In this document: positions 1 through 13,248 of the stretch, piece after piece | Numbering within the stretch: the first letter of the stretch is position 1 | Layout of the letters: each line of letters begins with the position of its first letter | Assembly (NCBI GenBank): GCA_900239685.1 | Contig: OENT01000099.1 | Span: 1 to 64,000, forward strand | Length of the DNA stretch: 64,000 nucleotides | Origin: Rotaria macrura | Lineage: Eukaryota > Rotifera > Eurotatoria > Philodinida > Philodinidae | Reading direction: 5' to 3' | Program-made: the position numbers and the translations under genes | Notes under the pieces: model-generated | What the model saw: the letters and a program-made list of their open reading frames with translations, nothing else | The model's database searches: none | Told to the model about the DNA's origin: nothing

Positions 1-91
1 TATAAGTATTTTAGTGTTGGAAACGCAACCGTACAATACGAGCGCAATTCACTCATATACGTAGTAATATTTTGTTTCATTTTTTACAAAG

Positions 92-3000
92 ATTCAACGT
101 ATTGTCATTGGTCATGAGGGATTAGGAAAAATCAATGATTGGTATTTGAAAAATATTAAAGTTCAAATGCTTTCACAAGAGCACGAGTTCGTTTTTATTG
201 TATGAGTAATTCGTCTGATTAAATATTTATACATTCATTTAGATACAATATCAATAAATGGTTAAGTTCAACAAAAGGTAGTCAACGATTATTTGTTGAA
301 TTATCAAAAGAACAACCTCGAACACCATCACCACCTCGTAATGAACTTAAAAGGCCATTATAGAAATATGCCATTACTATTGACAAACAATATGTTCATT
401 TTATTTATTTAGCTCGTTCAACATATTTATTAACCATTCAAACAGCCAACGTATTACAAAAGGAAACGACTGACAATGTTGAAATGATTGTGCGAGGATC
501 TCATGGACAAATAGCTAAGATACTATTGAAAGATTATGCGAAATCAAATGATAGAACACTTTTTCAACAAGGAAATTTAGATGAATTTGAAATAGAACAT
601 GAAGATATCGGAAATGTAAGATTGTATTTCTTGTACGACACTTCATGAATATACATGTTTATACATTCAAATTTATTTTTCATTCTTATAGATTGGAAGT
701 TTAACGATTGGTTTTAGTGACAGTAAACAAAAAGTAGCTTGGCTATTAGAATATGTCGATATAAAATATCAAGAAACCTTCTATCGGTCAGTTATAAAAT
801 TTAAATTGATTTTTATTTTGATTGATGTTTAGTTTTTGGGCTCAATGTTGGTTATCAAGTCGTCTAGGACCTAATTTTAGTTGGATGACAATCAAACCTG
901 ATGTAAACGATGACGGTAATATAACAATTTTGTTAAACTTCACTTTTGATTGAAGCTTTACAAAGTGGAATAAAATGTTTTTTTTTTTGTTTGCATTTTC
1001 TTTCTCTTCTATTGAGTTTCATTGATAGCTATCGTTCAAGGTTTTGATTCGATATCGAAGACCTTTATTGTTCATTTACTTTCAATAATATTGTTATTCA
1101 TAGCTTGCATACATTATAATACCATTTATATTGCATTTTTAATGACATATAGAACCGAAAGAAAAACATTCGCATCGACTTTTTTTGAAATGCAGTTGTC
1201 AAAAACAATCATGAACGGCGTTAAAATTGTTGTGAGCATGAGGGAAAATATACCGATAAACAACGAATGAGAGAGAAGCTGAGAAAAATTCATTATTTTT
1301 ATGCATACTTTTATTATGAATAGAAAAGGTTGCTTTGTCGACATACAAATTTATCCTTAGTTGCATATGAAAAAAAACATTGTTCTCATCATCGTTGGCA
1401 GAGAAAAGATTTGAAAGACATAGAATACCATATTGAGTAGTATTTTAGATTCTATTTAACGAAAAAACTTACAGAATTTTCCTATGACTTCCGAAGAAGG
1501 TTTGTATGATGATTGATTTGTGTCACAATTAGGATTTGTCTTTCTCATTATGTCTTTTCTATGCAATAGATATTACTTATAAGGTTATTGTTGAAACCGG
1601 TGAATCTGGTATTGATGCTAATGTAACATTATGTATTTTTGGTGATGAGACTACAACAACAAATCTAGCTTTACGAACAATAGCAGATGGTTCAGATGCA
1701 AAATTTACTCAAGATAGTATTCTGGAATTTGATTTAAAAGCAATTGATGTTGGAGTGGTAAAGTCTAGTTGTCTTTTTACATTCATGATCAATATAACAT
1801 ATGGAACCTTCGTTTTTTTCTTGTTGTTTTCTATCAGATTAAGAAAATTAACATCGGCCATGATGGTACAGGCATTGAACAACAGTGGTTCTTAAAAAAA
1901 GTGCAGATTGAAAAGAATGGTGAACATTATACGTATGTTCGATTGTTTAGAAATTACTCCGAATGACATTCGAAGAAAAAATAAAATTAATTATATTAGT
2001 TTCACAGCTAATCGATGGTTAAGCGACGAGAAAGATGATCAGAAAACACATATTGATCTTATGCAAGACGAAGTCAATCCACCAGCGTCATCACCAATAC
2101 CTAAGAAAGGTAAATAGAAAACTTACATACGAGTTTTTATGCGTCGTTTTTATATTCTATAGATCAAGCTAGTTATTTGATTACGGTTGTAACAAGTTCC
2201 GAAGACGATGCTGGTACTGATTCTGTTGTCTTAATGACAATCTACGGTGATCAAGATAAAACTCATCAGTTTCCATTAGCCAATACCGAAAAAGGAGACA
2301 AAGCAATATTTGAATCAGGAACAACAAATGAATTCAAAATGGAATTAGACGATGTCGGCGATGTATGTATTAAATTATGGAATTGATAATAAGCATCTCG
2401 AAAGATATGTTCTAGATTAATAAAATTAATATCGGATTAGATGGAAACGGTTCTCGTCCATCTTGGCACTTGAAATCTGTTCGAATACAGAAAGGAACAC
2501 AAAACTACAAGTATAAACATATTATCGATTGTTTTCTTTCATTGATAGTGCTTTTGTTTTGGTTTTTAGTTTTGTTGCCAAGAAAATTCTTAATGAATCA
2601 ACATCATCTATTGAGTTATTACCAACACCAGCTCGTATATAGAAATCGAAATTCTTTCACATATTTATTTTTCTCAATCATCTTAATATTCATAGGAAAA
2701 ACACCAAGTCCCGAGCCTGCCAAAATCGAAAAAGTACGCAGTCAAACACCTCAACAAGTGAAAATTCCTGTTATCAAAGGTTTATCCATTAATCTGATTT
2801 GAAACATATTGCTAAACTTTCTAAACTGACTCTAGAATCAACGTATAAAATTTCAATTGCCACCGGTTCTAATCAACAAGATAATATTAACGAAGATGCT
2901 ACGTTTTACATAATCATCTTTGGACAGAAAGAACAAACTGCAAAACTTTACTTTAAAAATGCAACCGTATCGGATAAGAAAAATTTATTTAAAAAAGATT

Positions 3001-5567
3001 CTAAAACAGAATTTCAATTCAAAACAACGGATATCGGAAAGGTTAGTTATGACGTTATATTTTTTTGTTTACAAATTCTTCTGTATGTCTTAAATATAAA
3101 TTAGATTTCAAAAATTGCTATTGGTCAAGATGATTCTGAATCGAATGTTACATGGAATGTTGATAATGTGACGATTAAACGAGATAACGAAGTAGCCACG
3201 TGAGAATTTATTAAAAAGAAATTTTTAGAAAATTAACTACAAAAGAACCATTTAGATTTAATGCTGAGAAAACAGTTGGGCGTAATTCTGAAATTGAATT
3301 ATTACCTTCGGCGATACCGAAGAAAACAGGTAAGTATGATCTTAAGTAAACATTATTAACTAATCTTGTGTTTTGTTTAATTTCATAAGAAACAACATAT
3401 AAAATTCTTCTACAAACTGGTTCATTGCAAGAAGAAGCAGATGATGGTACCTTAGAAATTGTAATCATTGGTAAAAATGGTCAGACAAAAAAATTTCCAC
3501 TCAACGAAACAACAAAACTAAAAAAAGGCCATAGTTTAAAAAAGAATGATAAAATCGAATATGAATATAAAGCACATGATGTTGGCAAGGTCAATATCTT
3601 TTATATCACAAAAGAAGATATTGTTTATCGTGAGAAAATATTTGATTTTATTCTCAAAATAGATAACAAAAATTATTCTTAATCAAAATCCAAACGAACA
3701 AGGGCTTGTTTGGGATGTTGAAAACATAACAATCAAAAGAAATAATGAAACAACAACGTATGAAATTCTTTTCATTGTTTTTGTTTTCTTTTCTTCAATG
3801 AAAATAAATTTTAGGTTTAATGTCGAGCGTAAACTAGAAAAGAATGACGAGGCTGAATTCATACCTGGACCCCTATTGAAAAAAACAGGTAATAATGAGG
3901 AGAAAAAAAACTAGTACTGATAATCAATCTACTCTTTATCTAATATAAATCTATATAAGAACAATTTTTTCTATTAAGAAACACCACGCAAACGAAGCAA
4001 CACGCCTGATCTAGTATCAAAGTCGACTGTCAAAACAAAAGGTAAGTGATGAAAACAAGTATTCTTGAAATTCTATGTCATTTGATTAGCAGATGCCCTG
4101 TTGTGAGAGAAAGAAATAAGAAAAATAATGTCAATAGTAACGTAGAGAAACATTAACAAAGCCCTGGTAAATCGAAAGTAAATCGACAGTTTTTTTTTTC
4201 ATCGAAGAGTGTATCTGTATAAAAATAAAGAAACAATTTCATAGAATGAGAAGAGTTCAATCAGAAAGATCACATAATAAGAAGCATCGCGGTAAAATTG
4301 ACAGTTACATCTATGTTCCTATCGAATTTTTATCTTATCTTTAGATGCTGATTATGAAATCATTACATCAACAGGTGAGCAAGCACTTGACGCTGCAGTA
4401 ACAATAAAAGTTCGCGGTGACAATGGTATTGTTCGTATTCCATTAACACAAACAAAAACTGGTGAGAAACCATTTCAATCGAATGCAACCAATGAATTCG
4501 TGTGTCAAACAACTGATGTTGGGAAAGTTCGACGACTAACGATCGAACATGCGGGAACAGATAAAAATACTATTTGGCATTTAAAATCAGTTCAATTAAA
4601 AAAAGGAAATGACATATACAAGTTAATAATATGCCTATTCTTTTCAATTGATTTTTTTCTTGTTACACCATACTAATATTATTTCAGTTTTAATGCTGAC
4701 GTACATCTTGATTTTAAAGAAAATTCCACTACTCTTTATCCTACGGGTTGTTTATTTGGTCATCAACGTGAAGACTATGTACAAAGTGAATTACGTCGAT
4801 TACGAGAAAGTCTTCGAAACGAATCAGCAAAATTACATCCACCTACGCAGTGAGTACATTGTTTATTTGTATCAAACTATTATAGTAGTTCTACAAATTA
4901 GGGAAAGAAAATTATTTTTGTTTATAAATATTTTTTCTTGTTTTTTTGTAGCAAAGCCTATGAACCGTTTGTTTACAATGACTTAAGTCCTTATTTTGAT
5001 ACGAAAGGTGTCGAAAGGGCTATTTATTCAGTAAATTTAAATAGAAAAGATTCAATACAAATGTCTACTTGTTTCTTGGATTTGTTTCTAGCCATTAGAA
5101 GCTCCACCAGGTTATTACACACGTTTAACATCACTTCGCGTTGTTGAACCATGGGAAACATATGGAATGGATTATGCTGTTAATTATGAAGTATTAAAGC
5201 AACGTAAAAGTCGTAGTTCTAGTACTAGACGATCGTAAGTTAAATATCATAGCGATAGTTTTTTTATTAATGCTTCAGTAATAAATGTTCAGCAAAACCT
5301 GCACACTTTGTTAACGAAAAAACAATATCACACGTCATTTTTTTCTTGTTTTGTTTTTCTAATCATTGTTTTAGTAATATTGTTGCACATAGTGGTGTTA
5401 TGATTGTTCCACCAATTTCATTTCCCTTTGGTGGTCAAATAACACGTATTAACGCAGCTGAATTCGATCGTGTTTTACAAGAAAAATCACGGATAACTAA
5501 AAATCGATCTTTAACACAACAAAATAATAACACTCAACACATTGATATTGTCAAAATAAAATCTTAA
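92..5567 (+). CDS. PLAT/LH2-repeat protein (LOXHD1-like), 5' end outside window
   Basis: The exons encode at least seven PLAT/LH2 beta-sandwich repeats, at about 92-340 (partial), 412-917, 1570-2108, 2164-2640, 2834-3330, 3391-3888 and 4346-4830. Each repeat reads Y-x-[IVL]-x-[IVT]-x-TG, then a D-A-x-[VL] strand, a short IxGxxG turn, E-F/Y near a D-[VI]-G step, and a W-[HFN]-L-K/D-x-V-x-[IL] strand. Introns recur at the same place, just after the D-[VI]-G motif, which suggests expansion by exon-block duplication. Linkers are rich in Lys, Pro and Thr. After the last repeat comes a non-PLAT tail (exons about 4687-4850, 4952-5030, 5092-5233, 5375-5567) ending at a TAA, with AATAAA at about 5663. 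In LOXHD1 and relatives, tandem PLAT domains bind membranes or proteins, often in hair-cell or ciliary settings. That role is family knowledge and is not shown here. The unusually long interval 918-1569 could hide a gene boundary. Confidence 0.72.
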
Positions 5568-5770
5568 TTTCACTTGAACACATTTTGCTTTTCCCTTAAT
5601 CTCTTCCTTTACTAATGTGTCTATGTACGTATGTATGTGTGTATGTATTCTTATTTGTAACAAATAAAATTTTGCATCAATTCAATCATCTAACAACAAC
5701 AAGTCACAACGTACACATATTCATCAATAGGTTTGATATTTTTTTTCCCCACATTGATTATTGATTGTAG

Positions 5771-6190
5771 GGTTTCTAAATCACTTGATGAATCAATTGA
5801 TCGAAAGCAAGGTTCAACACATCTACCTAAGTTTCCTTGTATAAATATGCGTAAACCTGCTGAGTACTCACGGCCGTTAACAATGAATGATGTGCCTAAA
5901 ATCAGGTTCGTCAAATGAAAACTCTCTGATAGAAAATTTATTATTTCTATGTATCTTTAAACAGATCATTCATACGAAATAGTTTTACTGCTGAAGCTCG
6001 AGTTCAGAAAGAAAAGGAATATAAACGAACCAATGATGATGTCTATCGAATGCAACTCGACAATCTAAAAAGTTATCATCAATCGAACCGCAGCAACATG
6101 CTCAATATCTATCATTCATACCTAGAAAATACACCTGGCTCCAAGAAAGCTCTCCAAGAATTATGTGCTCGAGTATCTAGCTCGACATAA
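5771..6190 (+). CDS. Unrecognised protein, two C-terminal exons
   Basis: Two exons join cleanly. The first is 5771-5905, after a good acceptor ending TTGTAG. The second is 5965-6190, after TTTAAACAG, ending in TAA. Together they give about 120 residues, hydrophilic and basic, with a stretch rich in Glu, Lys, Arg and Tyr (around EKEYKRTNDDVYRM) that looks helical, and the end ALQELCARVSSST. I do not recognise the family. The first exon has an acceptor but no clear start upstream, so it is either the tail of a gene whose 5' exon I cannot place or an alternative 3' end of the PLAT gene. That gene already stops at 5567 and has its own polyadenylation signal, which favours a separate unit. Evidence for coding is the clean splice pair and the continuous frame across it. 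Confidence 0.45.
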
Positions 6191-6767
6191 AACAATACTT
6201 ATCAACTATCGAAAAAACGATTTAGCTTGTACTCTTTTTTTTTCTTCATTTAATACATCCAAAAAAAGGAGAAAGAAAAAAAATTTCATACGTGTCATAC
6301 ACATATTTTTACGAAAAGAAAAACAAGAAAAACGAACACAGCATTGTCGCCGTTATTATATACGTTATAGAACATCAAAACAGAAACATTGGCCACAAAG
6401 AACAACAAGAATAGAAGAATTCCACAAGAAAACAAAACAGATTGCTGATATTTAAAAAAAACAGGTAGAGGAAAACCAAATACCGGACGGACGACAAATT
6501 TTGTTGGTAATAATAGAAAAGGAAAAGGATGTAGGCAAAAATCAAAAAAAAAACTCGAGATGAGTCAATCGATTAGTGTATATAATATTTAATACTGAAC
6601 ACACAAAAATTGTTAATAAAACCTGAGAGAAGTCACCGTTGAGGAAAAATTATATACATCTACATATTTGACAAGTTTGCAATATAAACATAATCCAATA
6701 ATCAATAAAGGAACATTGAGCAGAAGTAGAGCACAATGGCACGGCACCGGCAAACTATCTGGCAAAT
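6191..6767. other. Convergent intergenic spacer with AATAAA signals
   Basis: This A-rich stretch lies between two genes whose 3' ends face each other. AATAAA-type signals on the plus strand at about 6617 and 6705 could serve the upstream gene. The open frame at 6165-6455 is lysine-rich low complexity and shows no domain. I see no gene. Confidence 0.5.
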
Positions 6768-9535
6768 TTAATTAGTATTATTAACAATGGTTTGCTGGGA
6801 TGGTAATGATACAACAGTTGTTGTTGCGGTATTGGTGGTGGTGGTAGTAGGTTGTTCACTTGGTGAATAATCAAGCCAACTATAATCAGGCTTTGTATCA
6901 ACAGCATCGAGAAAATCAATTTCCATATCCTTGAAAAACGAACATGATTTATTTGAAACATTACTTAACATAACATACCACAACAACATTTGTTGCTTCA
7001 CGATGAAGAACTTCAAAAATACATTTTTGTACTTGTCCATCAGTATTCATTTGCAAACAAAGAAGACGTTCGGCAACTAAAACTCGATGCTTGAAAAGTT
7101 AGTTGCTTACTTTCTTTTACTTACTTAGAGCATCAAGTGCTCGTAATTTGGATAGTAAAAGAAGTAATTTTGTAAAATGCATTGGATCATTATTACGATT
7201 TCTGGCTACGTGTAATCTTTCCATTTCACAATAGCGTGTTTGTAACTCTTCAACTTTTACTCTCGTTGCTTGTCCTTCAATTCGATCTAGGAATATAATG
7301 GTATGAAGAAATACGACATGGATAATTCGTGATCAAAATTTTACCATAACTGAAAAACACGATACAACAAAGTAGAACAAATTCTTCAATGGTTAATTCC
7401 AATCGACTGAATATTCTACAAAATTGCAAAAATGTATGTCCATAACAACCGAAACCCTGTGTCATTAGCATATTCTCATCAACACATGCACCATTGGATA
7501 AATAAAGTTTATCTTCTTCAGGTTCATAACGATAAGCTAAACGAAGTAACGCAACTTCATGAGCACCTAATTTAAGTAGATGCGCACGTTCTTGAATTGA
7601 TAATTCATTATTTCCAGGCATTTGCATACAAAACTGAATACATTGCATGATACCTTTTTGACTGAATTCATCAGCTGTTTGCCAACGTATATCCGGTTTT
7701 TCCTTTAGAAAAAAAAAGAAAAGTACACACATAAGTGAGAACCTCTCGAGTTTTGTTTTTCGGTGCTATAATAATAGAGAAAAGCAAGTCTTCGATTGAT
7801 TCATTAATAGACGAAAGAGAGAATCTTTAAATCGAATTTCGATATTCTTACTGAAACATTCGTATGAAATTTTCCTTCAGCTTTGTTTTTAAATATTGCC
7901 AAGTACATAAGATGATATTGGAAAGAAAATTTCATTTACGTACTATGAATGCATAGGAGCTAGACGAGTATAGGCTGATGATTTTCTAGCGCGACCGACA
8001 AATATCATCGATGTAGCACATGTTCATATCATACATGTCTAACTGTCGATTGTTATCTAGTCATTGTAGAGCTATGCCAAGTCAATGATATAGAACTACA
8101 TAAATACGAATCGACAAATCAATACCAATCATCTGGGAATGTATCGCAATATTGACAAAAGAATGTATTATAGAAATGTAAACGAACGATAGATATCGAG
8201 AACCAAATTTTTATAGAATCGCAACTTACATCAATATCCTGTGATGGTTTAAAATTAAATGTTGATTTATGTAAGTTAACACACACTTTTATTAATTTGT
8301 CATCGTCAGAATTATTTTCAATTGCAAGTTGTGTTGGCGGTAGTTTCGGTGCTAGTACAGGTAAATATTCTGTTGATGGTATTTGATGTACGTCATCGAT
8401 CGAACGTTTCATTATTGTTGCTGGTCGTTTTTTCGGTGTACGCTCGATACGAGTATTCGCTGTTTTAGGATCAGTTTCATTTAATAACTTTTTAGCTTGA
8501 TTCGATAGACGTAATTCTTCTTTACTCATTCCAACAGAAAAACATTTTTGAAAACGCTTTCAACACAAAAAAAAAGCGAAAAAAAAGTCAAAATCAATTG
8601 ATATGTAAATATTGAGTTTAAATTTCACTTACACAATATTGACAACGATTTCTAGTCATTTTATTTATTTCACAATTTTGATCTTTATGACATTGATAAG
8701 TCATATTCTTTTGTACACTACGTCGAAAAAAACCCTAAGAATATCAAAATAAGAAATATAAATAATCATCATTCATTAATATCGTACGAAAACTCACTTT
8801 ACAACCTAAAAATGAAACACTAGTAATTACGAGTGTACATATATTTTTCAATGAATTTTACCTTCACAACTTGAAACACCGTAATGATATCCTGAACTTT
8901 TATCACCACACACTACACATGGTTTATAGACGCGTGGAGGTGGTGGTGGTGATGCACTTGCTGGCGTTGTCGTTGATTTATTAATTGATTGTAAATTGAT
9001 TTGTTGAATATTATACATTGGTTGATTAGGTACAACTAAAATTTCTAATGGATTAAAACAAAACTTTGGTTTTTAATTTAATTCTTTCATTTTACTTGTA
9101 TTATATACAATATTATCAAATGTGAATGTCTGTTGTTGTTGCTGATTGGTATTATATTGAGTCCCATTACCATTAAAGTATTGTGTTGTTGTCGGAATAG
9201 TTCCTTCAGTTTTAATTACTTGTCCATTCGTTACATTTAGTCCTGAGCTAAAATATTCATCAGTCGTTGTTGCCATCAAAACATTACCTAGAAAATGAAA
9301 ACTTTATTTTATATAGATACTGCATAATGGTAAATGAATTTGGATAACCATTTGGTCGATTTTTTATTGGTGTTCCATTATTATTGTTATTTAGATGTCC
9401 TATGTTTTCATTTGTATTACTTATTCCTGAAACATTAATCGTTTCGGCACAGGCCATCGTATGATAATCATCTGTGTTTTCACCGAAAAAATCATGATAA
9501 TCAAATGATTCATGAAGAAGTTCGTTATCATCCAT
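6768..9535 (-). CDS. Nuclear receptor with RAR-like DNA-binding domain (NR1 type)
   Basis: Read on the minus strand, the start ATG is at 9535 and the stop TAA at 6768-6770. The N-terminal region is Asn/Gln/Thr-rich, followed by a Pro run, then a complete two-finger nuclear-receptor DNA-binding domain from about 8935 to 8500. Finger 1 begins [19 protein letters not shown] with P-box CEGCKG. Finger 2 runs through [21 protein letters not shown]. This wording is closest to retinoic acid receptors, and the P-box is of the NR1/NR2 type that binds AGGTCA half-sites. A basic hinge follows ([12 protein letters not shown]). The ligand-binding domain is spread over exons at about 7705-7340, 7290-7130, 7090-6980 and 6930-6768. 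It keeps helix 3-5-like segments but is much more diverged than the DNA-binding domain, and I see no clear AF-2 motif near the Thr-rich end. The exon between 8119 and 8229 and the 390-nt interval after it are uncertain. An 8-nt exon lies in the P-box (see separate entry). Ligand and RAR orthology are unproven. Confidence 0.85.
8798..8805 (-). other. 8-nt coding microexon in nuclear-receptor P-box
   Basis: On the minus strand the exon ending at 8862 leaves codon base G of CEG, followed by gtaaaa. The next coding bases are GTTGTAAA at 8805-8798, flanked by TTTTTAG before and gtgagt after. The following exon starts at 8734 with GGTTTTTTTCGACG after TTCTTAG. Only with all three pieces does the frame give E-G-C-K-G-F-F-R-R, the invariant P-box and following helix. 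The exon therefore encodes the last Cys of finger 1 and the adjacent Lys. Flanking introns are 56 and 63 nt. Confidence 0.85.
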
Positions 9536-11907
9536 GTATAAATCAAATTACAATATTTTATACATAACAAACAGAGAAGTAAAATTTGAATTAAGATTCA
9601 GCTCAATAGGAAATGATACTAATGCTCAGGATTGAGCTAAACAATAAATTATAGAAATGTTATGAACGTCTGTGTGTATGTGTATATATATTCCACGCGA
9701 AAGCGAATGAACAAGAATTCTTGTCTTTCTATCGGTTTTTTTTATTTTTTTTTATTTCTTTTCTTTTCTATACGTTTTTTTTCTTCTTCTCTATAAATGA
9801 CCATAGGACTTTATTGGTCAGTGTTGGGCGTCCTCCGTATGTCGGCGGCGGCGTTCATTTTTCTTCCTTACTCGTCGCCGACGGACGATATATAGACCAT
9901 GATAAGATGTTGGCCCAATGCCATTGTTTAGCTAGGAAGAGAATAGAAAGAGAGAACAGGAAAAAAATTCAATTTTCTTTACTATGTGGACAGTAATAGT
10001 GATGGTAGCTATGACTAGTGTTATTTTTGTTGAACTTTACATGACCTCTGTCTTACTAGAAAGCAAAAGAGAGAAAATTTTTCTCTTTTCTTCTATTCTA
10101 TTGTCATTTTTAATAAAACAATTTGAGTATTGAGTATCTCTGTATGAATATATTAAAGAAGTTTTTTTGTTTTGCAGTGAATACTTTATGTATTAAAAAC
10201 AAAAACATAACTGTTATGCATGTGTTGTTTTTTGAGTGAATCGAAGGCGAAGAAAAAAAAGAGCATTGATTACAATATGATAAATCCTAGATAAGAATGT
10301 TTCCAGTTTGTTGTTGACTTACACAGTTGTGGTTTATACGTGCATATATTTGTGTTCGTTGACAGAAGGATTTCTATGATATGTTTCATTGATCATTGAA
10401 TACTTATGTAGATTTGATGTTTGATTGCTGTTCTGAGAAATAAAAATCTATAATCGTTGTGTGATAGATAAATAGATTGTCCACAATGGTAGAAATATTT
10501 GTCGGTATTACGTCATAGAAAGTTCACTGGGTACAGATTGTAATTCAAAAATGATCGTCTAATAGGTGCGAGTCAAGTCAAAGCGGTAGAAATGATGATA
10601 AATGTGCATAGGTTCAACCTTTCGCTATATCAATTCATATTGAGGTAAAAAAAAATGATACTTTGTATTCATCCAGAACGAACTCAAAATGATGCGTGAT
10701 TGTTTTTCTTCAAAGTTTCATTTTCTTCTTGTGAACTTCAGTAGTATTTTGAGAAAGAAAAAAACTAGTACGAATGTAAAAGTCAATGTTTGACAAGCAA
10801 GCATTAAACACAAGAGGTGCAAATAATGATTAATTTAAATGAGGAAAAAAACGAAATTTTTGGTCATTGCAGCTAACATTTCGTATTAAATAATTCATTA
10901 AGAAAATCTGAGTGCCAATATCCAATCCAATGCTATACTAGCTTATTCGAATCAAAGCGAGAACTTGTTTTTATATCGGCTGGGTTCGATTCAGTCAAGC
11001 CTTACTTCTTCTATGTGTCTTTTTAATTAAGAAACCAAAGTATTGTATTTGCATCCTAAAAGTGTGTGTTCTTTCTTGTTCATACAACTTTCGTTAATCA
11101 AATGATATGAAAACATCTTAAGAATAGCGCTTTGGTTAAAGCACAAACTAAGCTCGATTGCATATTGGATTTTGTAAAAGTATTGGATAACACAATGCAA
11201 CGAATAAAAAGAAAGTTTTTTTTTATCACAAATGGTGTGTTATGTAAATCTTGTTCAAGAACACTTGTAATTTTTTTTTTTGACATTGATTTGCAGATTA
11301 GTTTTAGCTAAAAATAATGTATTCGTTGAGTAAACTAAATAGATATGTGCGACATTAATTTTCTCTATTTTCAGTGCTCGTAGATAGAGACATGTCTCGT
11401 TGCTTCTTCTTATTCGATGTGATTGAAGTTGGCTTTTTTTCTTAATAAGGAAGAATGCTTGCTATTGCTTTAGCGCACGTTGTTTTTGTTTATATATTCA
11501 TCACCACACTTATGATTTCAATATGTCTATAGAGTAATATTGAAAATTAATAACTTTAGACGAAGAATCTTATCGATATTTGATCCGATGTGTTTATATA
11601 GTTGATCTTTCTTCTTGATTTGTCGTTATTTTCATCTCCAACAGCATAAGGTTATGAATTAGAAGGTGACAAGATATTATTGTTATGATTTATTTCAAAG
11701 AAAAAGAACAGATCATACGCAACTCATACTCTGATAATTGACAAGTATACGAATATAGTTGTTTTAATACCAAAAGGAAAAAAAATAATAAGAATAATCA
11801 TTCGATATTTCATTCAAAATTAAGTACAACAAAATGATTTTTGTTTTAAGATATATATGTACGAAGAGAAACAGTACGAATTCATTGAGAAGTCTTTTAT
11901 GTGTTAT
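9536..11907. other. Intergenic, 2.4 kb, upstream of nuclear receptor
   Basis: This is AT-rich sequence with poly-T/poly-A runs. A short GC-richer island lies at about 9825-9900 (CGGCGGCGG and CGTCGCCGACGG), some 300 nt upstream of the receptor start, and might mark its promoter. Open frames at 9721-9996 and 11098-11286 are low-complexity or without a family signature. I see no gene. Confidence 0.5.
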
Positions 11908-13248
11908 TCACATATCATCATCTGATAATGCTGCTTTACGAAAATAATACAAACAGGTAATATAAATCATTAGAAATTTTCAATATTTTGATAAAATGTA
12001 GCCTAGAACAAAATAAAAGAAAAATCATGTACTGATATTTAAAAACGTACAGGTGTAGTTGGAAAGTTTGTATGATTTTCTTCACCATCACTATCACTAC
12101 TATCACGTTGATTTGGACGAGAATCTATTTGAAACAAATAGAAACAGATTATCCTACAACGATTGATCAATGTCTCTATACCATTCATGTGAATTGAATT
12201 ATTTAATTTTGTATAACATGTATCACAAACCCGAACTCGTTTAGAATCCAAATGGGGTAAAATGAAACGTTTTTTTGAGCATCCTTCACAAACGATGATA
12301 CCACAATTTCGACAATGCTATTTTAACAATGAAAAATTACACAAGCAATTTATAATTATTTTCTTTTTCATACGTGTTTACGATTGTAAGTAGAAAATTT
12401 CGATGTACGACAATGCATGCATGTATCTGATTTATCATCTGGTATCCAATGCGCTGCCACAACATTAGATTGAATGTTATTACTCCCTTCATACATAAAT
12501 ATGTGAATATAATCTATATGATTGGTTTCGAAAAAGTTTATATACCACAAACATTTTGTATGCAACGTTCAAGATGCGATAACCATTCTTGTCGTTCTCG
12601 ATCAGAATTAGCTCGAACAATAAAAGACTTTTTTGGACTTGATATTAACCATGAATATGGATTTTCTGCAATTATAATGAATAAATATACATAGGAGAGA
12701 AGAGAACAACTCTGTTTCATTTTTCTACCTTCAGAATCAATCGGATCACTTATTTGCATTTCATCCAATGGTATAATTTTTTGTTGTGAATACTAAATCA
12801 TGTTATATATCAGTAAAAATTAAGATTGTTATTTAAAACTATACATTTCTATTACCTTACGACCATTGATAACTACACGGCCATATACAAGTATATCATT
12901 GAATAGAAAAAAAGCTCGTTGTTTTGGTTTTTTCCGACAAACTTTCATCAAAATTCCTTCGCCGACAAGCGCTCGACCTTCTCTGAGTAAAGACTAAATT
13001 TATTCAAGGAACTGATAAAAATATTTATGATGAAACAAGAAAGAATGATCTCACTTGACTATTGACAAATTTATCTTGTACACTCTTAATTCTTTTTGCA
13101 TTCTCTGTTGATCTGCCTAAAAAAGTATGATAATATTCAAACTATATCTCAAGAAGAATTTGCTTCATTATATATGTATGTATTTACTAAGTTGTGCTAG
13201 TCCATCTTCTTTTATCGCTGTTGAGCGAGCGGCATCATTTAAACTCAT
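11908..13248 (-). CDS. PLEKHF: PH and FYVE domain protein, Phafin (PLEKHF) family
   Basis: The start ATG is at 13248 and the putative stop TGA at 11908-11910. The order is a short N-terminus (MSLNDAARSTAIKEDGLAQL), a PH domain (GEGILMKVCRKKPKQRAFFL, then NDILVYG, a PLDEMQI strand, and ENPYSWLISSPKKSFIVRA ending in the Trp helix ERQEWLSHLERCI), then a FYVE zinc finger. The FYVE finger has CMHCR, the R-K-H-H-C-R-N-C-G core, CEGCSKKRF and a final CDTCY. All eight zinc ligands are present, together with the basic R/K-HHCR patch that binds PtdIns3P. Length and order match animal Phafin1/2, which act on early endosomes and in autophagy. The last exon is inferred: donor after CCTGTAC and acceptor GTAAAG join to give an acidic end ALSDDDM, as in Phafin proteins. 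The gene is divergent from the GDP-mannose dehydratase gene, with starts about 755 bp apart. Confidence 0.92.
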
